Assembly: GCF_026163695.1 (NCBI RefSeq)
Contig: NZ_JAOTID010000001.1
Span: forward strand, 434,001 to 498,000
Direction: 5' to 3'
Source: Shumkonia mesophila
GTDB taxonomy: Bacteria; Pseudomonadota; Alphaproteobacteria; Rhodospirillales; Shumkoniaceae
DNA length: 64,000 nt
Under the pieces are notes generated by a model, which was not told the DNA's origin, did no database searches, and saw only the letters and a list, made by a program, of their open reading frames with translations. The translations under genes were made by a program, and so were the position numbers. Positions 1 to 11,836 of this stretch are shown one piece after another; position 1 is the stretch's first letter; every line of letters starts with the position of its first letter.

Positions 1-2075
1 TGCACGTCGGCCTTGAGCACGATCGGCAGCCGGCGCGTCTGGCCCTTGTCGATGTTGAGGAACATCTGCTCCAGCGAAATCCGCCCGCTCGCCTGGACCC
101 GCACCTTGCGGGACTGGCTTTGGCGATACTCGCTGATCTCGCGGGCCCGCTGGTCGTTCTCGACGACGATGAAGTCGTCGCCGGCCGCCGGCGTCGAACT
201 CAGGCCCAGCACCTCGACCGGCACCGACGGCCCGGCCTCGTCGACCTGGCTGCCGTGGGCCGAAACCAGGGCGCGCACCCGGCCCCATTCCTCGCCGGCC
301 ACGAAGACGTCGCCGACCTTGAGCGTGCCGCGCTGCACCAGGACGGTGGCCACCGAACCGCGGCCCGCCTCGATCTTGGCCTCGATGATGGCGCCCTCGG
401 CCGGGCGCTCGGGGTTGGCCTTGAGGTCGAGCACCTCGGCCTGGAGCAGGATGGCTTCCTCCAGCTTGTCGAGGTTCATGCGCTTCTTGGCCGAAACCTC
501 CACCGCCAGCACGTCGCCGCCCACCTCTTCGAGGAGGACCTCGTGCTGCAACAGGTCGTTGCGCACGCGCTTGGGGTCGGCACCCGGCAGATCCATCTTG
601 TTGATGGCGACGATGATCGGCACCCCGGCCGCCTTGGCGTGGCTGATCGCCTCGATGGTCTGCGGCATGATGCCGTCGTCGGCGGCGACCACCAGGACCA
701 CGATGTCGGTGACCTTGGCGCCGCGCGCCCGCATGTCGGTGAAGGCGGCGTGGCCGGGGGTGTCGATGAAGGTGATCTTGTGGCCGGCCTTGGTCGTTAC
801 CTGATAGGCGCCGATGTGCTGGGTGATGCCGCCGGCCTCGCCGGAGACGACATCGGTTTCGCGCATGGCGTCCAGAAGCGAGGTCTTGCCGTGGTCGACA
901 TGGCCCATGACGGTCACCACCGGCGCCCGCGGCTGCAGGCTGGCGGAATCGTCCTTCTCGCCCTTGAGCCCGATTTCGACGTCGGAGTCGCTGACGCGCT
1001 TGATGTTGTGGCCGAACTCGGTGGCGACGACTTCCGCCGTATCGGCGTCGATGGTCTGGGTGGCGGTGGCCATGACGCCCATGCGCATCAGGGCCTTGAC
1101 GACGTCGACCCCGCGCACGGCCATGCGGTTCGCCAGTTCCTGGACCGTGATGGTTTCCGGAATGATCACGTCGCGAATTACCTTTTGCGGTTCATTGCCC
1201 TGGGTGCGCCGTTTCTGCCGTTCCTTCTCGCGGGCACGGCGCACGGAAGCCAGGCTGCGCGTTCTCTCCTCGTCCTCGCTCAGGGCTTCGGCGATGGTCA
1301 GCTTGCCGGCCCGCCGCCGGCGTTCGCCGGCCCGCTTGCCGGGCGCGGCCGGCCGTTTGACCTCGACCTTGGCGGCGCCGCGCTTCGATTTGGCAAGCTC
1401 GTCTTCGTCCTCTTGCTCGCCCTTCACCTTGTCGGCCTTGCGGGGCGCGACCTGGGCCTCGAGCGTCTCGTCGGGGAGCGCGACCGGGATGACGGGAGCG
1501 GCAGCGGGCGCCGCCGGCTCTTCCGCGGCGCACGGCGTCGCCGCCGCGCCTTCGGGTTCGTCGGCCTTGCCCTCGCTCCGCCGCAGGGCCTCCTCCTCGG
1601 CGCGCAGGGCCGCCTCGGCGGCCTCGCGCTCGGCGCGTTCGGCCGCTTCCTTGGCTTCCTCGGCTTCGCGGACGGCCCGTTCCTCGGCCTCCTGGACGGC
1701 GCGCTTGCGCGCCTCCTCGTCGGCCTTGCGGGCATCGTGCAGCGCCTTGAGCCGCGCCGCCTTTTCCTCTTCGGTCAGGTTGGGCACCCGCGCCAGCTGC
1801 GCGGCGTCCTCCGCGGCGTGGTCGATCTCGACCGTCTCGACGCCGGCGGGAAGCCCCTCCGTTCCCTCTTCCTCGGGCCCGACCTTCTTGAGGCGGCCGT
1901 CGGCGTCCTGCAGGTAGGTACGCTTCTTGCGCACCTCGACCGTCACCGACTTGGAGCGGCCCCGCGAAAAACTCTGACGGACCTGGCCGGCCTCAATCGT
2001 CTTGTTGAGCACCAGCTTGCCGGGTCGTGAAAGCCCCAGCCGTCCCTTCTTTTCTTTGCCCGTGGTCTCGGTCAT
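1..2075 (-). CDS. infB: Translation initiation factor IF-2 (3' part outside window)
   Basis: IF-2 is the GTPase that places initiator fMet-tRNA on the 30S subunit and promotes subunit joining. About 691 codons are visible; the C-terminal domains run off the window start. After an N-terminal IF2_N region comes a charged Ala/Glu/Arg-rich stretch (about residues 100-220), probably helical, then the G domain: G1 GHVDHGKTS near residue 390, DTPGH near 437 and NKMD near 490. The ATG at 2075 overlaps the stop of ylxR by four bases (ATGA), which fixes the start and implies translational coupling. It is the last visible gene of the rimP-nusA-ylxR-infB operon. Identity is certain; only the 3' end is missing. 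Confidence 0.97.
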   Translation of the reverse strand, partial: MTETTGKEKKGRLGLSRPGKLVLNKTIEAGQVRQSFSRGRSKSVTVEVRKKRTYLQDADGRLKKVGPEEEGTEGLPAGVETVEIDHAAEDAAQLARVPNLTEEEKAARLKALHDARKADEEARKRAVQEAEERAVREAEEAKEAAERAEREAAEAALRAEEEALRRSEGKADEPEGAAATPCAAEEPAAPAAAPVIPVALPDETLEAQVAPRKADKVKGEQEDEDELAKSKRGAAKVEVKRPAAPGKRAGERRRRAGKLTIAEALSEDEERTRSLASVRRAREKERQKRRTQGNEPQKVIRDVIIPETITVQELANRMAVRGVDVVKALMRMGVMATATQTIDADTAEVVATEFGHNIKRVSDSDVEIGLKGEKDDSASLQPRAPVVTVMGHVDHGKTSLLDAMRETDVVSGEAGGITQHIGAYQVTTKAGHKITFIDTPGHAAFTDMRARGAKVTDIVVLVVAADDGIMPQTIEAISHAKAAGVPIIVAINKMDLPGADPKRVRNDLLQHEVLLEEVGGDVLAVEVSAKKRMNLDKLEEAILLQAEVLDLKANPERPAEGAIIEAKIEAGRGSVATVLVQRGTLKVGDVFVAGEEWGRVRALVSAHGSQVDEAGPSVPVEVLGLSSTPAAGDDFIVVENDQRAREISEYRQSQSRKVRVQASGRISLEQMFLNIDKGQTRRLPIVLKADV

Positions 2076-2758
2076 CTCAATCCGTTCGCGTTACCGTCCG
2101 GCTCCGTGTTGCACACTCGTCCCGCCCCCGGCTCGGCGGCGCCGGGCGAACGGAACCCCGCCAGCCTCGCCGCCTCGCTCAGCAGCTTGTCGGCGATCGG
2201 TCCCGGCGCCAGCACCGCATGCACGGCATGTTGGCGCCCCAGGGCCGCCCCCAGCTCCTCGCCGGAAAAAAGCTCGATCACCGGCACGTCCGGCGCCAGC
2301 GCCGCAATCTTCTCCCGCCCGTTCGCCGCGCCCTCGGCAGCCGCCAGTACGACGCCGGCCCCGGCTCCGCGCAGGTAACCCTTCACCTTCTCGAAGCCCA
2401 CCACCGCCTGGCCGGCCCGCCTGGCCATCCCGATAAGGTCGAGACACCGCCTAGCCAGGAGACGCTCGATCTCCGCATCCAAGTCCGCCGCTACCGTCAC
2501 CGGCGCACGGGCGGCCTTGGCAAAGAGCTTCTTCGCGCAGGCTGTCTTAACCGTATCGCGCCTTGCGCTCAACCAAAATCCCCGACCCGGCAGACGCCCG
2601 GCCACATCCGGGACCACCGAACCGTCCGGCGAAACGACGAAGCGGATCATCGTTTCGACCGGCCGCGTCGCCCCCTCGACCAGGCACCGCCGCCACGGCC
2701 CCGGACCTTCCGGGTCGGCGGCGGGGGCAGCGTTTCGCTTGCGGGCGGAGTGCGCCAT
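2072..2758 (-). CDS. YlxR/L7Ae-type RNA-binding protein
   Basis: A 228-aa fusion-type protein found between nusA and infB in Alphaproteobacteria. The N-terminal part (about residues 20-90) is a YlxR (DUF448) domain with the RRCLVEG signature; the C-terminal part (about 100-190) resembles the L7Ae/YbxF fold, with the stretch [16 protein letters not shown]. Both domains bind RNA in known families, but the precise role in this fused form is not settled. It lies 20 bp downstream of nusA and overlaps infB by four bases, so it is probably co-translated with both. The end is fixed by the TGA at 2072-2074. Confidence 0.9.
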   Translation of the reverse strand: MAHSARKRNAAPAADPEGPGPWRRCLVEGATRPVETMIRFVVSPDGSVVPDVAGRLPGRGFWLSARRDTVKTACAKKLFAKAARAPVTVAADLDAEIERLLARRCLDLIGMARRAGQAVVGFEKVKGYLRGAGAGVVLAAAEGAANGREKIAALAPDVPVIELFSGEELGAALGRQHAVHAVLAPGPIADKLLSEAARLAGFRSPGAAEPGAGRVCNTEPDGNANGLR

Positions 2759-2778
2759 AGGCTGTGCCGCCGGACCGG

Positions 2779-4349
<1,571 letters not shown>

Positions 4350-4353
<4 letters not shown>

Positions 4354-4841
4354 CGTCCCTGTCGTCCTTCTGACATCCCGAGCAATTCCTCGGTCAAAAC
4401 CAGCTTCGCCTTGCTGATGGCGGAAAAGGGCACGGCGATATCCTCGCCCTCCACCGACACGCGCACGACATCCCCCTCTACCCCCAACACCCGGCCGCGA
4501 AAGCGGCGGTGGCCGCTGACGGATACGTTCGTCTCGATCCGCGCCTCGTGCCCGGCATACCGCTCGAAGTCGCGGAGCCGCACCAACGGGCGGTCGATTC
4601 CCGGCGAGCTTACCTCCAGCGTGTAGGCCTCGACGATCGGGTCCTCGACATCGAGGATCGCCGAGATGGCGCGGCTGAGGTCGGCGCAATCGTCGACCAC
4701 CATGGCCTGGCCGTCCTGACGTTCGGCCATCACCTGGAGCCGCAACCTGTCGCCACCCGACAGCTGCACGCGGACGATGGAAAAGCCCATCCCCTCCACC
4801 GCCGGGGCGATCAACTGCTCGATGCGCTCCGTCACGCTCAT
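4350..4841 (-). CDS. rimP: Ribosome maturation factor RimP
   Basis: RimP assists 30S subunit maturation. The 163-aa product matches the usual length and contains the family signature YTLEVSSPGIDRPL in the middle and the C-terminal beta-barrel region. I chose ATG 4841 (MSVTERIEQL) because it begins exactly at the conserved N-terminus; the open frame extends 44 codons further upstream but that part has no family similarity. It is the first gene of the nusA operon and overlaps nusA by four bases. The 164-bp gap upstream should hold the operon promoter. Confidence 0.95.
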
Positions 4842-4884
4842 TCTACCACAGTCCTTCCCCCAAGGGGATCGAACGTCCTTGCCT

Positions 4885-4914
4885 AAAACACGAAAGGCGG
4901 GCCGCCGGCCCGCC
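4885..4914 (-). terminator. Hairpin between trmB and rimP, possible terminator
   Basis: A perfect 8-bp GC stem (GGCGGGCC, three-base loop, GGCCCGCC) spans 4896-4914. Read on the minus strand it is followed by TTTCGTGTTTT. It lies about 90 bp past the trmB stop and 55 bp before the rimP start, so it could end the metK-trmB transcript or act as a leader hairpin for the nusA operon. The T-run is interrupted, so the assignment is tentative. Confidence 0.45.
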
Positions 4915-5005
4915 CCATCAAACCCACCTATGTACGAGTTCAACGAGACTTCTATTAAGCATCGTTGGCGCAAATATAGTCATCCGCCCCGCAAACTCAA
5001 GAGCT

Positions 5006-5713
5006 TTATGGGCGCGTCCGGCGCCGAAAGGTAAGGTAGACGCAGCGCCGGCCGGCAGCCTTGGCCTTGGCCTCGTAGCGGGTTTCGCACCATCCCGGCG
5101 GCGGCCGCCGCCAGTCGTCCGGCCGCACCGCCGTCCACGCGAAGGCGGGATGACCAAGAAGCCTCTCCAGGGCCCAGCGGATATAGTCCATGTCGTCGCT
5201 GGCGAAGCGCAGCTCGGCCCCGTCGGCCATGACCCGGGAGAGGGCGTCGAGAACCTCCGGCCGGATGAACCGGCGCTTGGCGTGGCGCGCCTTCGGCCAG
5301 GGGTCGGCGAACAGCACGAAGACCCGGGCGATGCCGGCGTCCGGCAGGCGGTCGATGACCAGCCGGGCGTCGTCGTCGAGCACGCGCACGTTGGCAAGGC
5401 GGCGGGCCTCGATCTGGGCCAGCAGGCTGGCCACCCCGTTGACGAAGGGCTCGCAGCCGATGAAGCCGACCTCGGGGTGGGCCTCGGCCTGGGCCGCCAG
5501 GTGCTCGCCGGCCCCGAAGCCGACCTCCAGCCACACGGCCTCGGGCCGGCCGGGGAACAGCGCCCGGGGGTCGATGCCGCCCGCGTCCGGCAAAGGAACC
5601 CTGAGCACCGGCAACACCTCGTCGAGAAGCTGCCGGCGGCTCGGCTTGAGGCTGCGGCCGTAGCGGCGGCCGTAGGACCGGTTGGCGAGGCGGGGGTCCG
5701 GAACGGCGCTCAC
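5006..5713 (-). CDS. trmB: tRNA (guanine-N7-)-methyltransferase
   Basis: TrmB uses SAM to methylate G46 of tRNA. The 235-aa product has the SAM-binding motif [10 protein letters not shown] and the family signature [12 protein letters not shown], followed by the C-terminal DDMDY region. The GTG start at 5713 overlaps the metK stop by four bases (GTGA). Coupling with metK links the SAM synthase directly to a SAM user. A longer frame runs through metK in another register and is not real. The annotated length is usual for alphaproteobacterial TrmB. Confidence 0.94.
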   Translation of the reverse strand: MSAVPDPRLANRSYGRRYGRSLKPSRRQLLDEVLPVLRVPLPDAGGIDPRALFPGRPEAVWLEVGFGAGEHLAAQAEAHPEVGFIGCEPFVNGVASLLAQIEARRLANVRVLDDDARLVIDRLPDAGIARVFVLFADPWPKARHAKRRFIRPEVLDALSRVMADGAELRFASDDMDYIRWALERLLGHPAFAWTAVRPDDWRRPPPGWCETRYEAKAKAAGRRCVYLTFRRRTRP

Positions 5714-6885
5714 TTGGCGCCGAAGGCCGCCTTCAGGTCGTCGACCAGGTCGGTCCGCTCCCACGAGAAGCCGCCGTCGGCCTCGGGCGTCCGGCCGAAA
5801 TGGCCGTAGGCTGCGGTCCGGGCATAGATCGGGCGGTTCAGCTTCAGGCGCTCGCGGATGCCGCGCGGCGACAGGTCGACCATGTCCTGCAGCACCGTGG
5901 TCAGGCGGCCGTTGTCGACCTTGCCGGTGCCGTGGGTCTCGACATAGACCGACAGCGGCTTGGAGACGCCGATGGCATAGGCCACCTGGATGGTGCATTT
6001 GTCGGCCAGACCGGCGGCGACCACGTTCTTGGCGACGTAGCGCGCCGCATAGGCGGCCGAGCGGTCGACCTTGGTCGGGTCCTTGCCCGAGAAGGCGCCG
6101 CCGCCGTGGGGAGCCGCGCCGCCATAGGTGTCGACGATGATCTTGCGGCCCGTAAGACCGCAGTCGCCATCGGGCCCGCCGATGACGAAGCGGCCCGTCG
6201 GGTTGACGTAGAAGTCGGCTTCCGGGCACATCCAGCCCTTGGGCAGCACGTCCAGCACGTACGGGCGGACAATCTCGCGGACCTGATCCTGATCGAGCGC
6301 GTCGGCATGCTGGTGCGACACCACCACCGAGGTGGCGCGGACCGGCCGGCCATTCTCGTAAAGCAGCGTCACCTGGCTCTTGGAATCGGGCAGCAGGCCG
6401 GAAATCTTGCCGGACCGGCGGTCGTCGGCCAGGCGCCTGAGGATGGCGTGGGCGTAGAAGATCGGCGCCGGCATCAGCGCCTCGGTCTCGGTGCAGGCAT
6501 AGCCGAACATCATGCCCTGGTCGCCGGCCCCCTCGTCCTTGCCCGCCGCGGCATCGACGCCCTGGGCGATGTCGGCCGACTGCGAATGGACGTGAACCTG
6601 GACCTCGGCCTTCTGCCAATGAAAGCCGTTCTGCTCGTAGCCGACCCCGCGCACCGCGTTGCGCGCGATGTCTTCCAGCCGCTGGCGGGTGATCGAGCTT
6701 GGACCGCGCACCTCGCCCGACAGCACGATCAGGTTGGTGGTGCACAGCGTCTCAAGGGCCACCCGCGACGCGGGGTCTTCCTTGAGGAAAGCATCGACGA
6801 CGGAATCCGAGATCAGGTCGCAGACCTTGTCCGGATGGCCCTCGGAGACGGATTCACTGGTGAAGAGATAGTGGGATTGCGACAC
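5710..6885 (-). CDS. metK: S-adenosylmethionine synthase
   Basis: MetK makes SAM from methionine and ATP in the cytoplasm. The 391-aa protein carries GHPDK (about residue 16), [11 protein letters not shown] (ATP-binding loop) and [16 protein letters not shown], all intact. I chose GTG 6885: it is preceded, after nine bases, by a perfect AGGAGG (6895-6900), and the protein then starts [12 protein letters not shown] as family members do. An upstream in-frame start would add 18 residues without similarity. It forms an operon with trmB and lies downstream of an XRE regulator. Confidence 0.97.
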   Translation of the reverse strand: MSQSHYLFTSESVSEGHPDKVCDLISDSVVDAFLKEDPASRVALETLCTTNLIVLSGEVRGPSSITRQRLEDIARNAVRGVGYEQNGFHWQKAEVQVHVHSQSADIAQGVDAAAGKDEGAGDQGMMFGYACTETEALMPAPIFYAHAILRRLADDRRSGKISGLLPDSKSQVTLLYENGRPVRATSVVVSHQHADALDQDQVREIVRPYVLDVLPKGWMCPEADFYVNPTGRFVIGGPDGDCGLTGRKIIVDTYGGAAPHGGGAFSGKDPTKVDRSAAYAARYVAKNVVAAGLADKCTIQVAYAIGVSKPLSVYVETHGTGKVDNGRLTTVLQDMVDLSPRGIRERLKLNRPIYARTAAYGHFGRTPEADGGFSWERTDLVDDLKAAFGAK

Positions 6886-6894
6886 GGCCAAAAC

Positions 6895-6900
6895 CCTCCT
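6895..6900 (-). promoter_or_regulatory. Ribosome binding site that fixes the metK start
   Basis: AGGAGG on the minus strand, nine bases upstream of the GTG at 6885. It decides between this GTG and an upstream in-frame ATG at 6939, whose added residues have no match to the family. Confidence 0.8.
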
Positions 6901-6976
6901 GTGCCCGGTTTCAATATCCTGGACCGAGGGCTTTGGCATCTCTTCGGCATGGGCATGAAGATGCCTTCAGGGCCCA

Positions 6977-7006
6977 CTTAGCACCTGTTTTTTACGTGGC
7001 GGCAAG
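6977..7006 (-). promoter_or_regulatory. Possible metK promoter
   Basis: On the minus strand CTTGCC (7001-7006) and GCTAAG (6977-6982) are separated by 18 bases, resembling the alphaproteobacterial CTTGAC...CTATAT pattern only loosely. It lies about 90 bp upstream of the metK start. The leader between it and the start holds a hairpin: GGCATCTTC can pair with GAAGAGATGCC across an 11-base loop with a two-base bulge. No SAM riboswitch was recognised by eye. Confidence 0.3.
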
Positions 7007-7151
7007 CGGTCCAAATCCATCCACGGCCGCGCGCAAGGTCGCGCGGCGGGCGATTTTGTCGCAGGGTTTAACCCATGCGTCAAGAGGTTTCGCCCGCCGC
7101 GTGCGACGGCGTTCGGTTGCCCGAAAAACGGACCCGGACCGGAACCCGGAC

Positions 7152-7646
7152 TTACTCTTCGACCAGGGCGCCGGACAGGGACTTCGTCAGCTCGAAAAGA
7201 CGCTTGCGAACCTTGGGGTCCAGGATCTTGTAGTAGGCACGGACAAGTTCCAGGGTTTCCCGTCGGGCCAGCGGATCGGGCTCGTAGGTCGACTGTTCGT
7301 GCTCCTCGAGGGCCCGCGCGCGGACCCCTTCGGGTGTCTTGATGTCGTCCGGCATGTCGTCGAAGAAGAACGACACCGGCACATCGAGAACACGGCTCAG
7401 CTCGAACATCCGGCTGGCGCCGATGCGGTTGGCCCCACGCTCGTACTTCTGGATCTGCTGGAAAGTCAGGTTGACTGCCTCGCCAAGCTTTTCCTGGCTC
7501 ATGCCAAGGAGGGTTCGGCGCAGCCGGACCCTGGAACCGACATGAACATCGATGGGATTGGCGACGCCGGGCGGCAGTCTTTTTTCCTTGAAGTTGCGGC
7601 GAGTTGCCCGGGCCCCGCTTTTCGCGGTGGTAATTTTGTTGTTCAT
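7152..7646 (-). CDS. XRE-family helix-turn-helix regulator
   Basis: A 164-aa DNA-binding protein of the Cro/CI class. The helix-turn-helix spans about residues 38-92, with MSQEKLGEAVNLTFQQIQKY as recognition region; the C-terminal half is a conserved helical tail ending in LVEE. An XRE gene sits between lnt and metK in many Alphaproteobacteria, so this is a conserved chromosomal regulator rather than a phage repressor; its targets are unknown to me. I chose ATG 7646; a TTG 18 bases upstream in frame is possible but has no better ribosome site. The upstream 140 bp are notably AT-rich for this genome. Confidence 0.85.
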   Translation of the reverse strand: MNNKITTAKSGARATRRNFKEKRLPPGVANPIDVHVGSRVRLRRTLLGMSQEKLGEAVNLTFQQIQKYERGANRIGASRMFELSRVLDVPVSFFFDDMPDDIKTPEGVRARALEEHEQSTYEPDPLARRETLELVRAYYKILDPKVRKRLFELTKSLSGALVEE

Positions 7647-7786
7647 TTTATTAAAACTTTTCAATCTTGAACGGTGGTTGAAATGCCACTCTCAGGCGGC
7701 CGCAAGATAGGAGAAAAGGACGGCTCGGGTCAATACGATAATGAATCCGGAAATCTGCAAGAAACGGCGGTCTTTCTACCGAAAGT

Positions 7787-9370
7787 TCAAGCCGGCCGCC
7801 GCCGCGAGCCCCACCAGCCGGCGGCGGCCGCCCCACCGGCGAGGGCCAGGACCAACAGACCGCCGAAGCGGGCATAGGGCGGCGGAACGGCAAGGGCGAC
7901 GGGAAGCGGCGCGTCCAGCACGCCGGTCTCGCCGAGGCCGAGGCGGGCCACGGTCCGCCCGTGGGCATCGATCACCACCGAGATCCCGCCGTTGGCCGCC
8001 CGCACCAGGGGCAGGCCCTCCTCGACGGTGCGCATGCGGGCCGCCGCCAGGTGCTGGTAGGGCCCCGAGGAGAGGCCGAACCAGCCGTCGTTGGTCAGGT
8101 TCAGCAGCCATTGCGGCCGGGCGTCGCGGCTGGCCACGGCGCCGGGAAAGATGACCTCGTAGCAGATCAGCGGGCTCACCGGCGGCAGCCCCGGCAGGCT
8201 CAGCGTTTCCAGCCCGCGGCCGGCCGAGAAGTCGGTGCGCCCGGCGGTCAGCTTCTTGAAGGGAATGAGGCCGCGCAACGGCACGTATTCGCCGAACGGC
8301 ACCAGATGGACCTTGTCGTAGGTGCCGACGATGCGTCCTGTCCCGTCCAGCGCCTCCAGGCTGTTCCACACCTCGAATTGCGGCTGCGGGGCGGCCGTGG
8401 TGCGCGGCGCGCCGACGATCAGCAGGCCGCCTTCCGGCACCGCCCGGGCCAGGAAGGCCCGCCGCTGGGGGTCGTTGGCAAGGAAGAAGGGAACCGCCGT
8501 CTCGGCCCAGATGACATGGGTCGGCGGAACCGCCGGGGCACCGTTGCCGGGGCCGCGCCGGCTCATCTCGACCTGACGCACCAGATGGCGGTCGCGCAGT
8601 TCGGGGACCCACTTGAGCTGCTGGGGAATATCGGGCTGCACCAGGCGCAGCCGCACGCCCTCGACCATCGCCGCCGGGCCGGCTCCGGCCAGCCGGGCCT
8701 CGCCGCCAACCCACAGCAGGGCCAGCGCGGCGCCGCCGGCGGCCAGCAGGGCCAGGCGCCGGCGGGGCGCCAGGGCGTCGTCGCCGGCCACCGCCGGCAA
8801 CGCGGCGAGAACGACGGTGATCAGGCCCAGGCCGTAGGTGCCGATGACGGCCGCCGACTGCAGCATCGGCGGCCACGCCGCCCACACGGTGCCGGTCAGG
8901 TTCCAGGGAAAGCCGGTGAAAAGCCAGCTGCGCACCCACTCGCCCAGGGTCCAGGCGGCGGCCAGCAGAAGAACGGCGCCCGGCCCCCTTCCCTTCAGCG
9001 CCCGCACCAGGGCGGCGGCGGCGGCCGGAAACAGCGCCATGCCGGCGGCGATGCCGCCGATGGCGAACGGAATCAGCCAGCCGTACGTCTCGGGTTCGAC
9101 CAGAAGCGCATGGGCGATCCAGTAAAGGCCGACGGCGAAATGGCCGAGGCCGAACCACCAGCCGATGGCGAAGGCGGCGCCGACGCCCGGGCTGGCGACG
9201 ATCAGCCACAGCCAGCCGGCGAAGGCCGGCACCAGCAGCGGCACGGCGTGCAGGGGCGGCAGGGCGGTCGCCGCCAACGCGCCCAACAACACGGCCAAAC
9301 CCCGGCGGCGCCATCCGCCGAGGCCGGTCAGCCGGCGGCTGAGGCCGGCGCAGGCTGGCCAGGCCTCCAT
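7787..9370 (-). CDS. lnt: Apolipoprotein N-acyltransferase
   Basis: Lnt adds the third acyl chain to lipoproteins in the inner membrane. The 527-aa protein has about six N-terminal membrane segments (residues 20-230), a periplasmic nitrilase domain with the catalytic triad visible as WAETAVPF (Glu), YDKVHLVPFGEY (Lys) and PLICYEVIFP (Cys), and a last membrane helix near the C-terminus. It starts four bases after the corC stop, so the two are coupled. This is a full-length enzyme. Confidence 0.96.
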   Translation of the reverse strand: MEAWPACAGLSRRLTGLGGWRRRGLAVLLGALAATALPPLHAVPLLVPAFAGWLWLIVASPGVGAAFAIGWWFGLGHFAVGLYWIAHALLVEPETYGWLIPFAIGGIAAGMALFPAAAAALVRALKGRGPGAVLLLAAAWTLGEWVRSWLFTGFPWNLTGTVWAAWPPMLQSAAVIGTYGLGLITVVLAALPAVAGDDALAPRRRLALLAAGGAALALLWVGGEARLAGAGPAAMVEGVRLRLVQPDIPQQLKWVPELRDRHLVRQVEMSRRGPGNGAPAVPPTHVIWAETAVPFFLANDPQRRAFLARAVPEGGLLIVGAPRTTAAPQPQFEVWNSLEALDGTGRIVGTYDKVHLVPFGEYVPLRGLIPFKKLTAGRTDFSAGRGLETLSLPGLPPVSPLICYEVIFPGAVASRDARPQWLLNLTNDGWFGLSSGPYQHLAAARMRTVEEGLPLVRAANGGISVVIDAHGRTVARLGLGETGVLDAPLPVALAVPPPYARFGGLLVLALAGGAAAAGWWGSRRRPA

Positions 9371-9374
9371 CCGT

Positions 9375-10277
9375 TCAGCCCGCCGCGCCCGGGATTTGCG
9401 GGCGGCGCACGCGCACCCGCTTGACGCGGCGCGGGTCGGCCTCGACGACCTCGAACTCGATGCCCGACGGGTGGCCGATCAATTCGCCGCGCATGGGCAC
9501 GCGCCCGGCCAGGGCGAAGACGAGGCCGCCGATGGTGTCGACCTCTTCGCGCTCCTCTTCGCTGACGAAGGGGCCGACCAGCTTTTCCAGGTCCTCGAGC
9601 GAGACGCGGGCCTCGGCGTCGAGGATGCCGCCGGCGCGCTCGATCAGGGCCGGCTCGTCGTGGATGTCGTGCTCGTCCTCGATCTCGCCGACGATCTCCT
9701 CGACCAGGTCCTCGATGGTGAGCAGTCCGTCGATGCCGCCGAACTCGTCGACGACGAGCGCCATGTGGCAGCGCTTGACGCGCATCTCGAGCAGCAGGTC
9801 GGGCACCCGCATGAACGGCGAGACGAACAGCACGGGACGCATGGTCTGGGCCAGCGAGAACTCGGCCTCGCGGCCGTGCCAGGCGACGACGTCCTTGATG
9901 TGGACCATGCCGCGGGCGTCGTCCAGGGTCTCGTGATAGACCGGGATGCGCGAATGCTCCTCGCGGATCATCAGTTGGATCAAGTCCTCGTAGGGAGTCT
10001 CCATCTCGACCGCCACGATGTCGGCGCGCGGCACCATGACGTCGCGCACGTCGCGGTCCCTGAGGTCGAGGATGTTGGCCAGCAGCCGACGCTCGTCGGC
10101 GTTGATCGGCATCTCGGCCTCCTCGCGCTCCTCGATCAACTCTTCCAGGGTGTCGCGGGCCGAGATGTCGCCGTTGCGGCGAAACCGGCGCAGCCAGCCG
10201 CGCAGGGCATCGAGGAAACTGGCGTCGTGGGAGGTCCCGGGCTCGCCGGGCCGACTAGGGCACGCTTCGTCGTTCAT
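9375..10277 (-). CDS. corC: CorC/HlyC-type CBS-domain protein
   Basis: A 300-aa cytoplasmic protein with a pair of CBS domains (about residues 65-190; DVMVPRADIVAVE opens the first) and a C-terminal CorC/HlyC transporter-associated domain (about 215-290). It lacks the N-terminal membrane domain of larger relatives. The name comes from proposed roles in Mg/Co efflux, which remain poorly established for the short form. ATG 10277 (MNDEACPSR) lies seven bases after the ybeY stop; an upstream in-frame start would overlap ybeY. It is part of the phoH-ybeY-corC-lnt block. Confidence 0.9.
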   Translation of the reverse strand: MNDEACPSRPGEPGTSHDASFLDALRGWLRRFRRNGDISARDTLEELIEEREEAEMPINADERRLLANILDLRDRDVRDVMVPRADIVAVEMETPYEDLIQLMIREEHSRIPVYHETLDDARGMVHIKDVVAWHGREAEFSLAQTMRPVLFVSPFMRVPDLLLEMRVKRCHMALVVDEFGGIDGLLTIEDLVEEIVGEIEDEHDIHDEPALIERAGGILDAEARVSLEDLEKLVGPFVSEEEREEVDTIGGLVFALAGRVPMRGELIGHPSGIEFEVVEADPRRVKRVRVRRPQIPGAAG

Positions 10278-10284
10278 TGGGTCA

Positions 10285-10812
10285 TTACTGTCCTTCGGCG
10301 CCTTCCGCGTAGGGGTCGGCCACGCCAAGCCCCTTCAGGACCCGGATCTCGAGTCCTTCCATTTCTTCCGCCTGGGCCGCACTCGTGTGGTCGAAGCCGA
10401 GCAGGTGAAGCATACCATGGACGACGAGATGACTGAAATGGTCGGCCAGCGGCTTGCCCTGGGCCGCTGCCTCGGCCGCCGTGGTCTCGTAGGCGAGCAC
10501 GATGTCGCCCAGCAGTACCGGCGCCCCGCCGGGGGCCGGGCCGTCGCCGTCGAGGTTGGCGAACGTGAGCACGTTGGTCGGTTTGTCCATGCCCCGATAG
10601 TCGCGATTGAGGCCCTGCACCAGCGCGTCGTCGGCCAGCACCAAACTGGCCTCGGCCGGCAGCCCGGCGCCGCGGCCGGCCGCGCGGGCGGCGGCAAAGG
10701 CGGCCAGTGCCGCGGCGCGGCCCCGCGCCTCGGCGTCGGGCAAGGCCTCGATCCACGACGGGCACGGGGCCGCGACGTCGATCTCGGGACCGTCAGTCGT
10801 CGTCGGCGTCAT
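10285..10812 (-). CDS. ybeY: Endoribonuclease YbeY
   Basis: YbeY is a zinc-dependent RNase needed for 16S rRNA 3'-end processing and ribosome quality control. The 175-aa protein contains the metal site HGMLHLLGFDH (H-x3-H-x5-H) and the preceding LGDIVLAYE stretch. ATG 10812 is used; it lies inside the last 20 bases of phoH, so the two genes overlap and are probably coupled. Gene order phoH-ybeY-corC-lnt is conserved widely in Proteobacteria. Confidence 0.95.
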   Translation of the reverse strand: MTPTTTDGPEIDVAAPCPSWIEALPDAEARGRAAALAAFAAARAAGRGAGLPAEASLVLADDALVQGLNRDYRGMDKPTNVLTFANLDGDGPAPGGAPVLLGDIVLAYETTAAEAAAQGKPLADHFSHLVVHGMLHLLGFDHTSAAQAEEMEGLEIRVLKGLGVADPYAEGAEGQ

Positions 10813-11836
10813 GGTTACCGTTCTTCTTCTCATAGCGGGCGGCGGTGCGCCGCTTGGCCTCTACCGCCTCGTAGGCCTCGACCATGCGCGCCACCAGCGT
10901 ATGGCGCACCACGTCGGCGGCGCCGAAGCGCACGAAGGCAACGCCTTCGATCCCCTCCAGCACCTCCAGCGCGTCGCGCAGGCCCGAACGGGTGCCGCGC
11001 GGCAGGTCGACCTGGGTGAGGTCGCCGGTCACCACCATGCGCGAGTTCTCGCCCAGGCGGGTCAGGATCATCTTCATCTGCACGGCGGTGGTGTTCTGGG
11101 CCTCGTCGAGAATGACGAAGGAATTGGCCAGCGTGCGGCCGCGCATGAAGGCCAGCGGCGCCACCTCGATCTCGCCGTTCTCCAGGCGCTTGGCGACCTG
11201 GGTGGACGGCATCATGTCGTGCAGCGCGTCATAGAGCGGCCGCAGGTAGGGGTCGACCTTCTCGCGCAGGTCGCCGGGCAGGAATCCCAGCTGCTCGCCG
11301 GCTTCCAGGGCCGGGCGCGACAGGATGATGCGGTCGACCTCGCCCTTGATCAGCCGCTCGACCGCCTTGGCCACCGCCAGATAGGTCTTGCCGGTGCCGG
11401 CCGGGCCCAGCCCGAACACCAGCTCGCAGGCATCGATGGCCTTGAGGTAGTCGGCCTGGGTCGCCGAGCGCGGCGAGATCAGGCGCTTACGGGTATGGAT
11501 GACGAGGTCGTCCTCGGGGCGCGCCGCGCCGCCGTTGCCGACCGCCAGGCGGACCGCCGCGTCGACTTCGTCGCGGCCGACCGGCAGGCCGCGCCGCAGA
11601 CGGTCGTAAAGGCCGGTGAGGCCGGCCTTGGCGGTGGCCACCGCCTCGGGGGCGCCGACGATGGTGGCCTCGTTGCCGCGCGTGTGGATGGCGACGTCGA
11701 GGCGCTGCTCGATGCGCGCCACATGGGTGTTGTGATAGCCGAACAGCTGGATGACCAGGGCGTTGTCTTCGAATTCCAGGTGTTCGGTCCGGGTTTCCTC
11801 GGCGACCGGCATCGGATGGCGCGAGCGCGGGTTCAC
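10793..11836 (-). CDS. phoH: PhoH-like ATPase
   Basis: A 347-aa cytosolic ATPase of the PhoH family, thought to act in RNA metabolism. The Walker A motif GPAGTGKT (about residue 145) and Walker B/DEAQN (VILDEAQN, about 240) are intact, followed by [12 protein letters not shown]. An N-terminal region (about residues 15-100) resembles a KH-like fold. The GTG at 11836 overlaps the miaB stop by four bases, which defines the start; a second ATG nine codons in (MPVAEE) is the alternative. Confidence 0.93.
   Translation of the reverse strand: MNPRSRHPMPVAEETRTEHLEFEDNALVIQLFGYHNTHVARIEQRLDVAIHTRGNEATIVGAPEAVATAKAGLTGLYDRLRRGLPVGRDEVDAAVRLAVGNGGAARPEDDLVIHTRKRLISPRSATQADYLKAIDACELVFGLGPAGTGKTYLAVAKAVERLIKGEVDRIILSRPALEAGEQLGFLPGDLREKVDPYLRPLYDALHDMMPSTQVAKRLENGEIEVAPLAFMRGRTLANSFVILDEAQNTTAVQMKMILTRLGENSRMVVTGDLTQVDLPRGTRSGLRDALEVLEGIEGVAFVRFGAADVVRHTLVARMVEAYEAVEAKRRTAARYEKKNGNHDADDD

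Noticed and set aside
120-2030. Long plus-strand open frame opposite infB
   Set aside because: It mirrors the codon-position GC bias of infB; the translation is Gly/Leu/Asp/His-rich without domains, while the minus strand encodes complete IF-2 motifs.
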